Origin: Candidatus Shapirobacteria bacterium
GTDB lineage: Bacteria > Patescibacteriota > Microgenomatia > VGLL01
Direction: 5' to 3'
Assembly: GCA_016866735.1 (NCBI GenBank)
Contig: VGLL01000071.1
Location: 1 to 5,365 of the forward strand
DNA: 5,365 nt
Shown: positions 1 through 5,153 of the stretch, in pieces
Layout: every line of letters starts with the position of its first letter
How positions within the stretch are numbered: position 1 is the stretch's first letter
Position numbers and translations under genes: made by a program
The notes under the pieces: model-generated
What the model was told of the DNA's origin: nothing
The model's database searches: none
What the model saw: only the letters and a program-made list of their open reading frames with translations

Positions 1-217
1 AGCCGCTATTGGGAAAGGGAGTATTGTCCGTGCTGGGCTTAGGAATATTTTTGAGGACCGGCTGCGTACCGATGGTGGCCGGGTCAAGACAGGCCTGGCC
101 CAGAGGACTGGGCGAAGGCTCGCCCGGAATTAGCTTATCTCCCGAAATTAAGCCTCCGCAGGCAGAAAGCGTTGTCAAAAGCAGGAAACAGAATCCTAAG
201 AGGAGAGACTTTTTCAC
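1..217 (-). CDS. Predicted secreted lipoprotein, 3' part cut off by window edge
   Basis: Reading the minus strand from a GTG at 217-215 gives 72 codons without a stop up to the window edge. The protein begins MKKSLLLGFCFLLLTTLSAC: two lysines, a hydrophobic stretch, then the lipobox LSAC with the lipidation cysteine at residue 20, followed by GG. That is a textbook signal peptidase II signal, so the mature protein should be anchored by lipid on the outer face of the membrane. The remaining visible part is rich in Pro, Ser, Gly and Asn (for example PGEPSPSPLG), which looks like a flexible linker; a second cysteine lies at about residue 43. The GTG lies 15 bases after the stop of the upstream membrane-protein gene, so the two are probably co-transcribed. 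I see no Shine-Dalgarno sequence. Because the partner resembles a type IV secretion component, a VirB7-like role is conceivable, but no domain is recognisable. The signal peptide is well supported; the function is unknown. Confidence 0.72.
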   Translation of the reverse strand, partial: MKKSLLLGFCFLLLTTLSACGGLISGDKLIPGEPSPSPLGQACLDPATIGTQPVLKNIPKPSTDNTPFPNSG

Positions 218-232
218 TTTAATTTTAGTTTA

Positions 233-2272
233 TCAGGTTTGGTTATTATTTGTCGAGTTTTCGTTGCCAGACGGCTTTTCCGGTTTCTCTGTCTTGGACT
301 CTATAGCCAGCTCTTCAGCCAGCTCGCCTTCCTTTTTCTCCTCTGCCTCTTTTGCCGGTGCCACTTCCACTAGCTCTTCTTCTCCTTCTTTTTTGGCCTC
401 TTCCTTAATTTTCTCCGTTCTTTCCAGCTCTTCTTGCACGACCTTGGCCGCCTCAAGTTTAGCCTTAAGATAAGTAACCGTCTGGTCTTCCGAGAAACCG
501 CCAAGGAGCAAGAAAGGCAAGATCGAAGCCACGAGGTCATAGCCCTTCTGTTTTTCCTCGGGCTGCTTCGAAGAAATAAGATCAAGAGTATTTGTTATTT
601 GCGCCAGATCGCCCTTGATCCAGTCCTCTCTGGACTTAACCCTGTCAGTGATTGGCACATCGCCGGAGCGGTAGTGATTGATCCACATTTTCTTAACCTC
701 TTCGTACTCTTCGACAGTTACCGGTGTCGGCGGAACCGGCTTGGTGATAGGAACCATACTCGGTTTCTTGCCGGCGGGCGGGGCGGCGACGACTACCCTT
801 GGTCTGGTCATGGCCCCAATCATCACTTGGGGTTTTTGTTCGGCGGCAGCCAAAGCCCGTTGCGCCTGAAGATCGCCGGTCATCGCCCTAGAAATGAGTT
901 CCTGCCGTAGGGCAGTAAATTTACGTCTTTCCGAAGTCGAACTAAGTTGGGTTGGCGAGGAAAGCCGGGAAAGATTCTCCCGGGCCGCCCGGCGTCTTTC
1001 GAGATTCATATCAAAGGTCGAGACATCACGGAGAGAAGCGACCTGAAGATTCATTGCCCTCATAATTTCCTTTGTTTCTGCTTGGGAGATTTGGGCGACC
1101 TGGGCGGCAGAGATAGTTTCCGGCATGGTGGTTGCCAGAGGCGCCTTAAAGGGCCGTTCGAACTTAGCGGCGGGGGTGACCGAGGGCGGTGGCGGCGGAG
1201 GCGGGGGCGGGACGCCGCCGCTGATCTTATTATATAAGGCCATTACGGCTGACTCCTGACTCTTGAAGGCCTCACAGCAATAGTCGCGGAAAATGCGCAA
1301 AAGGAGCCAGGGGAAAAGGATAACCGTCCAAAGCATAATCAAGGCAATGACATACTCGGCATAAGTGTCAACGTAGTTAGCCGAGTTGGTGGGCGACAAA
1401 GTCTGCGCCGGACCGCCGTATAAGATGTTAATCGCCGTTTTGTAAATTTGTCCCTGGGGAGTGTCTCTCCTTGTCCAGTCGAAGTTAAAAGGAATGCCAA
1501 ATTCCCAGATTTTCACCAGACCGGCCAGGAAAAGAGAAAGAAGAGGGCCATAAAACAACCATTGGAAGAAGACGCCGATCCAGATCCAACCGATGTTTCT
1601 GATAAAAACGAAAGGCATTAAAAGCGAGAGGAAAGGGGCAACGGTTAATAAAAACCAGAGAATAACTTTTCTAAGGACTAAAGAGGCAAACATGACGTTG
1701 TAAGTCAGGGTAGTCAACCGCACCATAAAGAGCCCGGTATTGGCCGACTCCTGGTTAACCATGGTGTTTTCGCGAAAACCGACAAAGTCGGTGTAGTTTT
1801 GTTCGATATTGCCGCCGGCAAAAGTGATATTGAAAAGGTTGGCGCCGGCGACTCTCTCAATGAAGAAGCGCATCAAAAGATCGCCAATCTGAATTAGGCC
1901 CAAGACCAAAACGTAGGAAAGGGCGGTCCAGGCCAAAAGGCCGATCAGCTTGGGCAAAATATTGGCCAACGACGGCCTTCTCTTGAAAACGATGGCCTCG
2001 AACCCCATAAAGATAAGGAGAATGACGAAAAAGACAAAGACGATATTGCGGGCAACACTCCAGATGGCGGCGATGGCCGGCGAATTATCCAGGGAAGGGT
2101 GGGTGAAAAGCCAATAGATAAGCTGCCTGGCCCGTTCGGAATTGCGGCCGACCTCGGTCACTTCGGCATCCATAACCCATTCGGCGCGGACGAGCGGCAA
2201 AAAGTCTAAAAGGAAATAGCAAGCGACAAATAAGCCGAAAGCGGTTAGTAGTTTTTTAACGGGCAGCCTCAT
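233..2272 (-). CDS. TrbL/VirB6-like polytopic membrane protein with poly-proline and charged cytoplasmic tail
   Basis: 679 residues from the ATG at 2272; a TTG one codon upstream is also possible, but the ATG fits the promoter spacing. The N-terminus (residues about 6-29, ending VRA|EW) looks like a signal peptide or first membrane helix. Further hydrophobic segments lie near 72-97 (preceded by the WSVARN motif), 105-134, several within 182-255, and 304-329, giving about six to eight membrane spans. A run of nine prolines follows (355-363), then about 300 residues that are hydrophilic, Ala/Pro/Arg rich, ending in a strongly Glu/Lys-rich probable coiled coil (about 600-660) and an Asn-rich tip. 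Polytopic proteins with an N-terminal W..(R)N segment and long soluble tail are typical of TrbL/VirB6-type inner-membrane channel components of type IV secretion systems, often found in Patescibacteria; that assignment is by overall architecture, not by a diagnostic motif. It heads an operon with the lipoprotein downstream and is divergent from ftsZ. Membrane topology is secure; the secretion role is inference. Confidence 0.8.
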   Translation of the reverse strand: MRLPVKKLLTAFGLFVACYFLLDFLPLVRAEWVMDAEVTEVGRNSERARQLIYWLFTHPSLDNSPAIAAIWSVARNIVFVFFVILLIFMGFEAIVFKRRPSLANILPKLIGLLAWTALSYVLVLGLIQIGDLLMRFFIERVAGANLFNITFAGGNIEQNYTDFVGFRENTMVNQESANTGLFMVRLTTLTYNVMFASLVLRKVILWFLLTVAPFLSLLMPFVFIRNIGWIWIGVFFQWLFYGPLLSLFLAGLVKIWEFGIPFNFDWTRRDTPQGQIYKTAINILYGGPAQTLSPTNSANYVDTYAEYVIALIMLWTVILFPWLLLRIFRDYCCEAFKSQESAVMALYNKISGGVPPPPPPPPPSVTPAAKFERPFKAPLATTMPETISAAQVAQISQAETKEIMRAMNLQVASLRDVSTFDMNLERRRAARENLSRLSSPTQLSSTSERRKFTALRQELISRAMTGDLQAQRALAAAEQKPQVMIGAMTRPRVVVAAPPAGKKPSMVPITKPVPPTPVTVEEYEEVKKMWINHYRSGDVPITDRVKSREDWIKGDLAQITNTLDLISSKQPEEKQKGYDLVASILPFLLLGGFSEDQTVTYLKAKLEAAKVVQEELERTEKIKEEAKKEGEEELVEVAPAKEAEEKKEGELAEELAIESKTEKPEKPSGNENSTNNNQT

Positions 2273-2279
2273 CAACTTA

Positions 2280-2309
2280 ATTATTGTCTTAAAACTATTC
2301 CGCTGTCAA
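2280..2309 (-). promoter_or_regulatory. Promoter of the membrane-protein/lipoprotein operon
   Basis: On the minus strand a perfect -35 TTGACA (2309-2304) is followed after 18 bases by AATAAT (2285-2280), five of six matches to the -10 consensus. Only 7 bases separate the -10 from the ATG at 2272, so transcription should begin at or within a base or two of the start codon. No Shine-Dalgarno site is present, consistent with a leaderless transcript. Confidence 0.65.
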
Positions 2310-2312
2310 TAC

Positions 2313-2342
2313 TTGCATTCTTGACCCTTTTTGGTTTATAAT
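2313..2342 (+). promoter_or_regulatory. Promoter of ftsZ
   Basis: A perfect TATAAT (2337-2342) lies 18 bases after a partial -35 TTGCAT (2313-2318). A better -35 match, TTGACC at 2321-2326, is only 10 bases from the -10 and so is badly spaced. Transcription would start near 2349, giving a leader of roughly 44 bases to the ATG at 2393. The predicted start site lies within a small inverted repeat, TAAGA-GT-TCTTA (2347-2358). The -35 region of the divergent promoter is 3 bases away, so the two promoters are back to back and could compete for polymerase. Confidence 0.55.
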
Positions 2343-2392
2343 GCCCTAAGAGTTCTTAAGACTCCAAAGACTGCCCCTTTTTGCAAAAGCTT

Positions 2393-3511
2393 ATGGCCCT
2401 AGTTAAACCTGATGTTGGTCGGTTTGCCAAGATAAAAGTTTTAGGCATTGGCGGCGGTGGCTGCAATGCGCTTAACTCCATGATTTCGGAGGATACTATC
2501 GCGGGCGTGGATTTCATCGCGATTAATACCGATGCCCAGGCGCTTCTGGCCAATCAGGCAGCGATCAAACTGCAAATCGGAGAGAAATTAACCCGTGGAT
2601 TGGGAGTGGGGGGCGACCCGGAATTAGGTAAGCAGGCGGCCGAGGAATCGCGGGAAAAGATAAAAGAGATTTTGACCGACGCCGATATGGTTTTTCTGAC
2701 TGGCGGCATGGGCGGAGGAACTTGCACCGGGGCAAGTGCCATTATCGCTGAGATTGCCAAAGAGTCAGGCGCGCTGACGGTGGCAGTGGTGACCAAGCCG
2801 TTTGCTTTCGAGGGGACGCGGAGGATGGTAATTGCCGAAGACGGCCTGGAGCTTTTAAAGGCCAGGGTGGACGCCCTGATTGTCATTCCTAACCAGAGAC
2901 TTTTGGACACCATTGACAAAAAAGTTACCTTGCTTGAGGCCTTTGGGATTGTTGATGGCGTCCTGGCCTCCGGAGTTCAGGGGATTTCGGATATTATTAC
3001 TCTGCCGGGCTTGATCAACCGCGATTTTGCCGATATTAAAACAATTATGAAAGACGCGGGGAGTGCCTTTATGGGTATTGGCACCGGCGTTGGGGAAAAT
3101 CGCGCCGCCGCCGCGGCCAGAAGCGCCATTTCCTCGCCGCTTTTGGAGGTCTCAATTGAGGGCGCCAAGGGAATTCTCTTCAATGTCACTGGCGGTCCGG
3201 ATTTGACCATGGCGGAGGTAAGCGAGGCGGCCCAAACTATCTCCGAGCACGCGGCTGCCGATGCCAATATTATCTTCGGGGCGACGATTGACGAAAAACT
3301 GGTTGATCAAATTAGAATCACCGTCATTGCCACCGGGTTTGATGAGGCAAGAATGAGACTAGCCAAGTTAGTCGAGCCGGTGAGGGAAGTGGTTACCGAG
3401 AAGGCTGAACCGGCTGAGAGAAAAGAGGAAGTGATTTCCGAAGGGCCTCCTAAAGGAGAAGAATGGGGCGAAGAATTCGAGATCCCGGCCTTTCTCCGGC
3501 AAGGTAAGTGA
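2393..3511 (+). CDS. ftsZ: Cell division protein FtsZ
   Basis: 372 residues from ATG 2393. FtsZ is the tubulin-like GTPase that polymerises into the cytokinetic ring at midcell. Landmarks: glycine-rich GIGGGGCNAL (18-27), NTDAQAL (45-51), the RGLGVGG segment (68-74), the tubulin signature GGMGGGTCTG (104-113), FEGTRR (139-144), the T7-loop motif NRDFAD (209-214) whose aspartates catalyse GTP hydrolysis in the next subunit, and a C-terminal GTPase-activating domain to about 320. A short acidic linker (about 325-360) leads to the conserved tail EIPAFLRQGK that binds membrane anchors such as FtsA or SepF. Length and order are normal for a short-linker FtsZ. The glycine that usually follows the threonine in GGGTGTG is cysteine here (C111). 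No ftsA, ftsQ or mur gene adjoins it in this window; it appears monocistronic. An in-frame TTG at 2381 would add four residues, but ATG gives the usual MALVKPD-like beginning. No Shine-Dalgarno site is visible. The 3' end is duplicated downstream. Confidence 0.97.
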   Translation: MALVKPDVGRFAKIKVLGIGGGGCNALNSMISEDTIAGVDFIAINTDAQALLANQAAIKLQIGEKLTRGLGVGGDPELGKQAAEESREKIKEILTDADMVFLTGGMGGGTCTGASAIIAEIAKESGALTVAVVTKPFAFEGTRRMVIAEDGLELLKARVDALIVIPNQRLLDTIDKKVTLLEAFGIVDGVLASGVQGISDIITLPGLINRDFADIKTIMKDAGSAFMGIGTGVGENRAAAAARSAISSPLLEVSIEGAKGILFNVTGGPDLTMAEVSEAAQTISEHAAADANIIFGATIDEKLVDQIRITVIATGFDEARMRLAKLVEPVREVVTEKAEPAERKEEVISEGPPKGEEWGEEFEIPAFLRQGK

Positions 3512-3605
3512 CGGACGGGATCGAGAAGTTTACCCTGAGCGCTTCACTTAGCTCAGCATAAACGAAGCCGAAGGGAGATCCCGGCCTTTCTCCGGCAGGG
3601 TAAGT
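3479..3605 (+). repeat. 31-bp direct repeat of the ftsZ 3' end around a 65-bp insert
   Basis: The last 30 coding bases of ftsZ plus the first base of its stop (3479-3509) recur at 3575-3605 with a single A-to-G difference at 3502/3598, which is synonymous (CAA versus CAG). The offset is 96 bases, so the second copy stays in the ftsZ reading frame and again spells EIPAFLRQGK, this time ending in TAA. Two in-frame TGA codons (3509 and 3536) separate the copies, so the second is not translated as part of FtsZ under the standard code. The arrangement fits either a partial tandem duplication or an insertion into the original stop codon with duplication of the target. Confidence 0.93.
3516..3583. 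repeat. Nested inverted repeats between the ftsZ-tail copies (REP/MITE-like)
   Basis: Three layers of inverted repeat share a centre region: outer CGGGATC (3516-3522) with GATCCCG (3577-3583), middle CCCT (3533-3536) with AGGG (3572-3575), and inner CTGAGC (3535-3540) with GCTCAG (3551-3556) around a 10-base loop; middle and inner arms overlap by two bases and so are alternatives in part. The outer right arm lies inside the second copy of the ftsZ tail. The CCTGAGC and CCGAAGGG pieces resemble intergenic palindromes that I recall as frequent in metagenome-derived genomes; that resemblance is from memory. No T-run follows, so this is not a classical intrinsic terminator, though it could stabilise the ftsZ transcript end. 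Confidence 0.6.
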
Positions 3606-3614
3606 AATTGCCTC

Positions 3615-3643
3615 TTGACAAATTATTCCAGCCTCGGTAACAT
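3615..3643 (+). promoter_or_regulatory. Promoter of the vapBC module
   Basis: Perfect -35 TTGACA (3615-3620), a 17-base spacer, then TAACAT (3638-3643), four of six matches to the -10 consensus. Transcription would start near 3650, just before the antitoxin ATG at 3654, so the leader would be only a few bases long. The -10 forms the left arm of the operator palindrome. The promoter starts 9 bases after the second ftsZ-tail copy. Confidence 0.6.
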
Positions 3644-3659
3644 GCATATACACATGTTA
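3638..3659. promoter_or_regulatory. Operator palindrome of the toxin-antitoxin operon
   Basis: TAACATG (3638-3644) and CATGTTA (3653-3659) form a perfect 7-bp inverted repeat separated by 8 bases; two more pairs match further out (C3635-G3662 and G3636-C3661). It covers the -10, the predicted transcription start and the antitoxin start codon. Ribbon-helix-helix antitoxins, alone or with their toxin, typically bind such sites to repress their own operon, so this is very likely the autoregulatory operator. Confidence 0.65.
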
Positions 3660-3893
3660 ACGAAAAGAACCAACATTTTATTCGAGGAGGATCTCTGGTT
3701 AACCTTGGCGGCTTTGGCGCAAAGCCAGGAGGTTTCTGTGGGCGAGCTTGTGAGAGAAGCGGTCCGAAAGACATATTTTGGGGAAGGCAAACAAAAGAAA
3801 ATCACCCAGGCAGTCGAGTCAATTTTGGTAACCAGAAAAAAACAGGCGGGTATTAATTATGGGGAGTTGATTAATCATGGCCGAAAACACTAA
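3654..3893 (+). CDS. vapB: Ribbon-helix-helix antitoxin (VapB-like)
   Basis: 79 residues from ATG 3654. The N-terminus TKRTNILF (3-10) fits the DNA-contacting beta strand, followed by two helices (about 12-23 and 28-42, with the turn at QEVSVGEL), the layout of a CopG/MetJ-type ribbon-helix-helix dimer. The C-terminal part (about 43-79) is basic and should be the segment that binds and blocks the toxin. A further in-frame ATG lies at 3642 and a TTG at 3615, but 3654 places the beta strand close to the start and leaves the promoter and operator outside or just overlapping the gene; the TTG is the -35 box itself. Its 3' end overlaps the toxin gene by 17 bases in another frame, the usual coupling for such modules. 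It would neutralise the PIN toxin and repress the operon through the palindrome at 3638-3659. Confidence 0.87.
   Translation: MLTKRTNILFEEDLWLTLAALAQSQEVSVGELVREAVRKTYFGEGKQKKITQAVESILVTRKKQAGINYGELINHGRKH
3861..3866 (+). promoter_or_regulatory. Ribosome binding site of the toxin gene
   Basis: GGGGAG lies 10 bases before the toxin ATG, inside the antitoxin coding sequence. It is the clearest Shine-Dalgarno-like sequence before any start in this window, which fits an internal gene that cannot be leaderless and depends on ribosomes re-engaging within the message. Confidence 0.5.
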
Positions 3894-4272
3894 TCAATTT
3901 GTCGTTGACGCCTCTTTTGTTTTGGCTTATCTCTTACCCGACGAAGAAAGCGCTTCCGTTGATAAGGTTTTCCGCCGCTACGCCGCCGGAGAAGTAAATC
4001 TTAGCTCCTCCGAACTTTTACCGTTTGAAGTTCTTAACGGCTTAAGGACAGCGGTTTTACAAAAGAGAGTAGACGAGAGAATCGCTAGGAAGCTAGAGCA
4101 GGCTTTTCTGGCCCTAGAAATTAATCTCGAACCGACTGATTTTGGCAAATGTTTTGCCCTTGCTTTAAAGAAGAACCTTACTCTTTACGATGCTTCATAT
4201 TTGCTTCTTAGTCAGGAGAAGAAGACAAAACTTTTAACTATAGACAAAAACCTGCAAAAGTTCCGCTCTTGA
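3877..4272 (+). CDS. vapC: PIN-domain ribonuclease toxin VapC
   Basis: 131 residues, the usual size for VapC. The PIN-domain acidic quartet that binds Mg2+/Mn2+ is complete: D11 in VVDASFVLAYLL, E51 in LLPFEVLNGL, D105 in LYDASYLLL and D123 in LLTIDKNL. VapC proteins are endoribonucleases that cut tRNA or rRNA and arrest translation when the antitoxin is lost; which RNA this one cuts cannot be told from sequence. The start codon overlaps the antitoxin gene, so toxin translation is coupled to it. All catalytic residues are present, so it should be active. Stop is TGA at 4270-4272, followed directly by a run of T with no good GC hairpin before it. The module lies between ftsZ and an unrelated PaaX-like gene and seems a self-contained cassette. 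Confidence 0.93.
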   Translation: MAENTNQFVVDASFVLAYLLPDEESASVDKVFRRYAAGEVNLSSSELLPFEVLNGLRTAVLQKRVDERIARKLEQAFLALEINLEPTDFGKCFALALKKNLTLYDASYLLLSQEKKTKLLTIDKNLQKFRS

Positions 4273-4297
4273 GTTTTTTTGCCGCTACCGTCCCCTG

Positions 4298-4310
4298 CCG
4301 TCCTTGACGG
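4298..4310. repeat. Short perfect hairpin in the vapC/PaaX-like spacer
   Basis: CCGTC (4298-4302) and GACGG (4306-4310) form a perfect 5-bp stem with a 3-base loop; a flanking CC/GG pair can stack after a bulge. It begins 25 bases after the vapC stop. No T-run follows it directly, so termination here is uncertain; it may act together with the next hairpin. Confidence 0.45.
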
Positions 4311-4321
4311 GGATTCCCCTG

Positions 4322-4353
4322 AGGCCAGAGGGAGGCCTGCTGTTTGCTTTTTG
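4322..4353 (+). terminator. Possible weak intrinsic terminator of vapBC
   Basis: AGGCC (4322-4326) and GGCCT (4334-4338) form a perfect 5-bp GC-rich stem with a 7-base loop, followed by an interrupted T-rich stretch TGTTTGCTTTTTG (4341-4353). Stem length and the gap before the main T-run are both below a strong terminator, so the call is tentative. The location between the toxin and an independent promoter makes sense. Confidence 0.35.
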
Positions 4354-4431
4354 CCCGCGCCCAAAACCAAAGGGAATGAAAATATACGCAATACTCCCCG
4401 CGAGAATAAGGACGCAAATTCCTGCTGTCGC

Positions 4432-4459
4432 TTGATTTTGCGACCGAAAGGTTTATGAT
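4432..4459 (+). promoter_or_regulatory. Promoter of the PaaX-like gene
   Basis: TTGATT (4432-4437), a 16-base spacer and TATGAT (4454-4459, five of six matches). Only 6 bases separate the -10 from the GTG at 4466, so the start codon should be at the 5' end of the message or nearly so, a second predicted leaderless gene in this window. Confidence 0.55.
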
Positions 4460-4465
4460 TAATTT

Positions 4466-5137
4466 GTGGGAATAAAGAAGAAAAAGAGAGGTGGTCGGGA
4501 AGAAAAACTAAACTTGACCGAGGCAGATTGGGAGAGGATGGCGCTTGTCTTTACCCCAGAGAAGGAGAGTATTTTGGCAACCCTTAAGCGAGGAGTAGAG
4601 CGATATCCACAGACGAAAGAGATTTTATTTCTTTTGGGGGCAGGAACTTTTTTGACAGCTTCACTTATTTTTCCCGGCTTACCCCGTTTGGCCGCCCCCC
4701 TCTTAAACGAATGGCAGGGCTACCAGCGTAAAAGGCTTGGTCAAAACCTAAAGCGATTAAAAAGGCAAAAGCTAGTTGAGATTATTGAGGAAGATGGCGG
4801 GTCGGTGGTGAAGATTACCGAGCGGGGAATAAGCCGCGCCTTAAGGTATAAGTTGGGGGAAATGAAAATTAAAAAACCAAGAGCCTGGGATAAAAAGTGG
4901 AGACTAATAGTTTTTGATATTGCCGAGAAAAAGAAATGGTTCCGCGAGGTTTTTCGCGGCCAGTTGGAAGGCTTGGGCCTTTTTCGGCTTCAGGAAAGTG
5001 TTTATGTTTTTCCCTATCCCTGTTTTGAGGAAATCGAGTTTTTACGACAGATCTATCGAATTCCGTTCGAAGTGAAATATATTGTGGCCGAAAGAATTGA
5101 AAGCGCGGAAGAGTTAAAAGAGCACTTCAATCTGTAG
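4466..5137 (+). CDS. PaaX-like winged-helix protein with a membrane helix and Cas2-fold C-terminal domain
   Basis: 223 residues from GTG 4466. A lysine/arginine-rich start (4-14) is followed by a hydrophobic segment at about 53-80 that looks like one membrane helix. Residues about 82-130 fit a winged helix (NLKRLKRQKLVEI, then a wing ending VVKITERGISRAL). The C-terminal part (143-210: WRLIVFDI, a helix, LQESVYVFPYP, then VKYIVAER) matches the ferredoxin-like PaaX C-terminal domain related to Cas2; D151 in VFDI sits where Cas2 has its catalytic aspartate. PaaX proteins are transcription repressors, but members of this kind in Patescibacteria are uncharacterised, so a membrane-tethered regulator or a nuclease are both possible. 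No cas1, other cas gene or CRISPR repeat is nearby. ATG 4538 would drop 24 residues and keep all domains, but the promoter points to GTG 4466. It forms its own unit, ending in TAG with a large hairpin 28 bases beyond. Confidence 0.87.
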   Translation: MGIKKKKRGGREEKLNLTEADWERMALVFTPEKESILATLKRGVERYPQTKEILFLLGAGTFLTASLIFPGLPRLAAPLLNEWQGYQRKRLGQNLKRLKRQKLVEIIEEDGGSVVKITERGISRALRYKLGEMKIKKPRAWDKKWRLIVFDIAEKKKWFREVFRGQLEGLGLFRLQESVYVFPYPCFEEIEFLRQIYRIPFEVKYIVAERIESAEELKEHFNL

Positions 5138-5153
5138 CCAGAGACCCACGGCC

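Noticed and set aside
9..473. 154-codon plus-strand open frame at the left edge
   Set aside because: It is antisense to the lipoprotein and to the Glu/Lys-rich tail of the membrane protein, and its serine-rich composition is the mirror of that tail.
2554..3267. Minus-strand open frames opposite ftsZ
   Set aside because: They are antisense to a strongly conserved gene, and their composition follows from its codons.
3509..3607. TGA read as an amino acid, which would extend FtsZ through both TGA codons into the second tail copy
   Set aside because: No TGA occurs inside any conserved coding sequence here, the membrane protein and VapC also end naturally in TGA, and FtsZ is complete at the first TGA. 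The window fits the standard bacterial code.
3615..3653. TTG at 3615 or ATG at 3642 as antitoxin start
   Set aside because: The TTG is the first part of the TTGACA -35 box and the ATG at 3642 lies within the -10. Both would put the promoter inside the gene and add residues before the RHH beta strand.
4274..4280. T-run directly after the vapC stop as an intrinsic terminator
   Set aside because: No GC-rich hairpin precedes it within the vapC end; the hairpins lie downstream.
4466..5137. CRISPR-Cas system suggested by the Cas2-like domain
   Set aside because: No cas1 or other cas gene and no repeat-spacer array is present; the winged helix and PaaX-type architecture fit a non-CRISPR protein.
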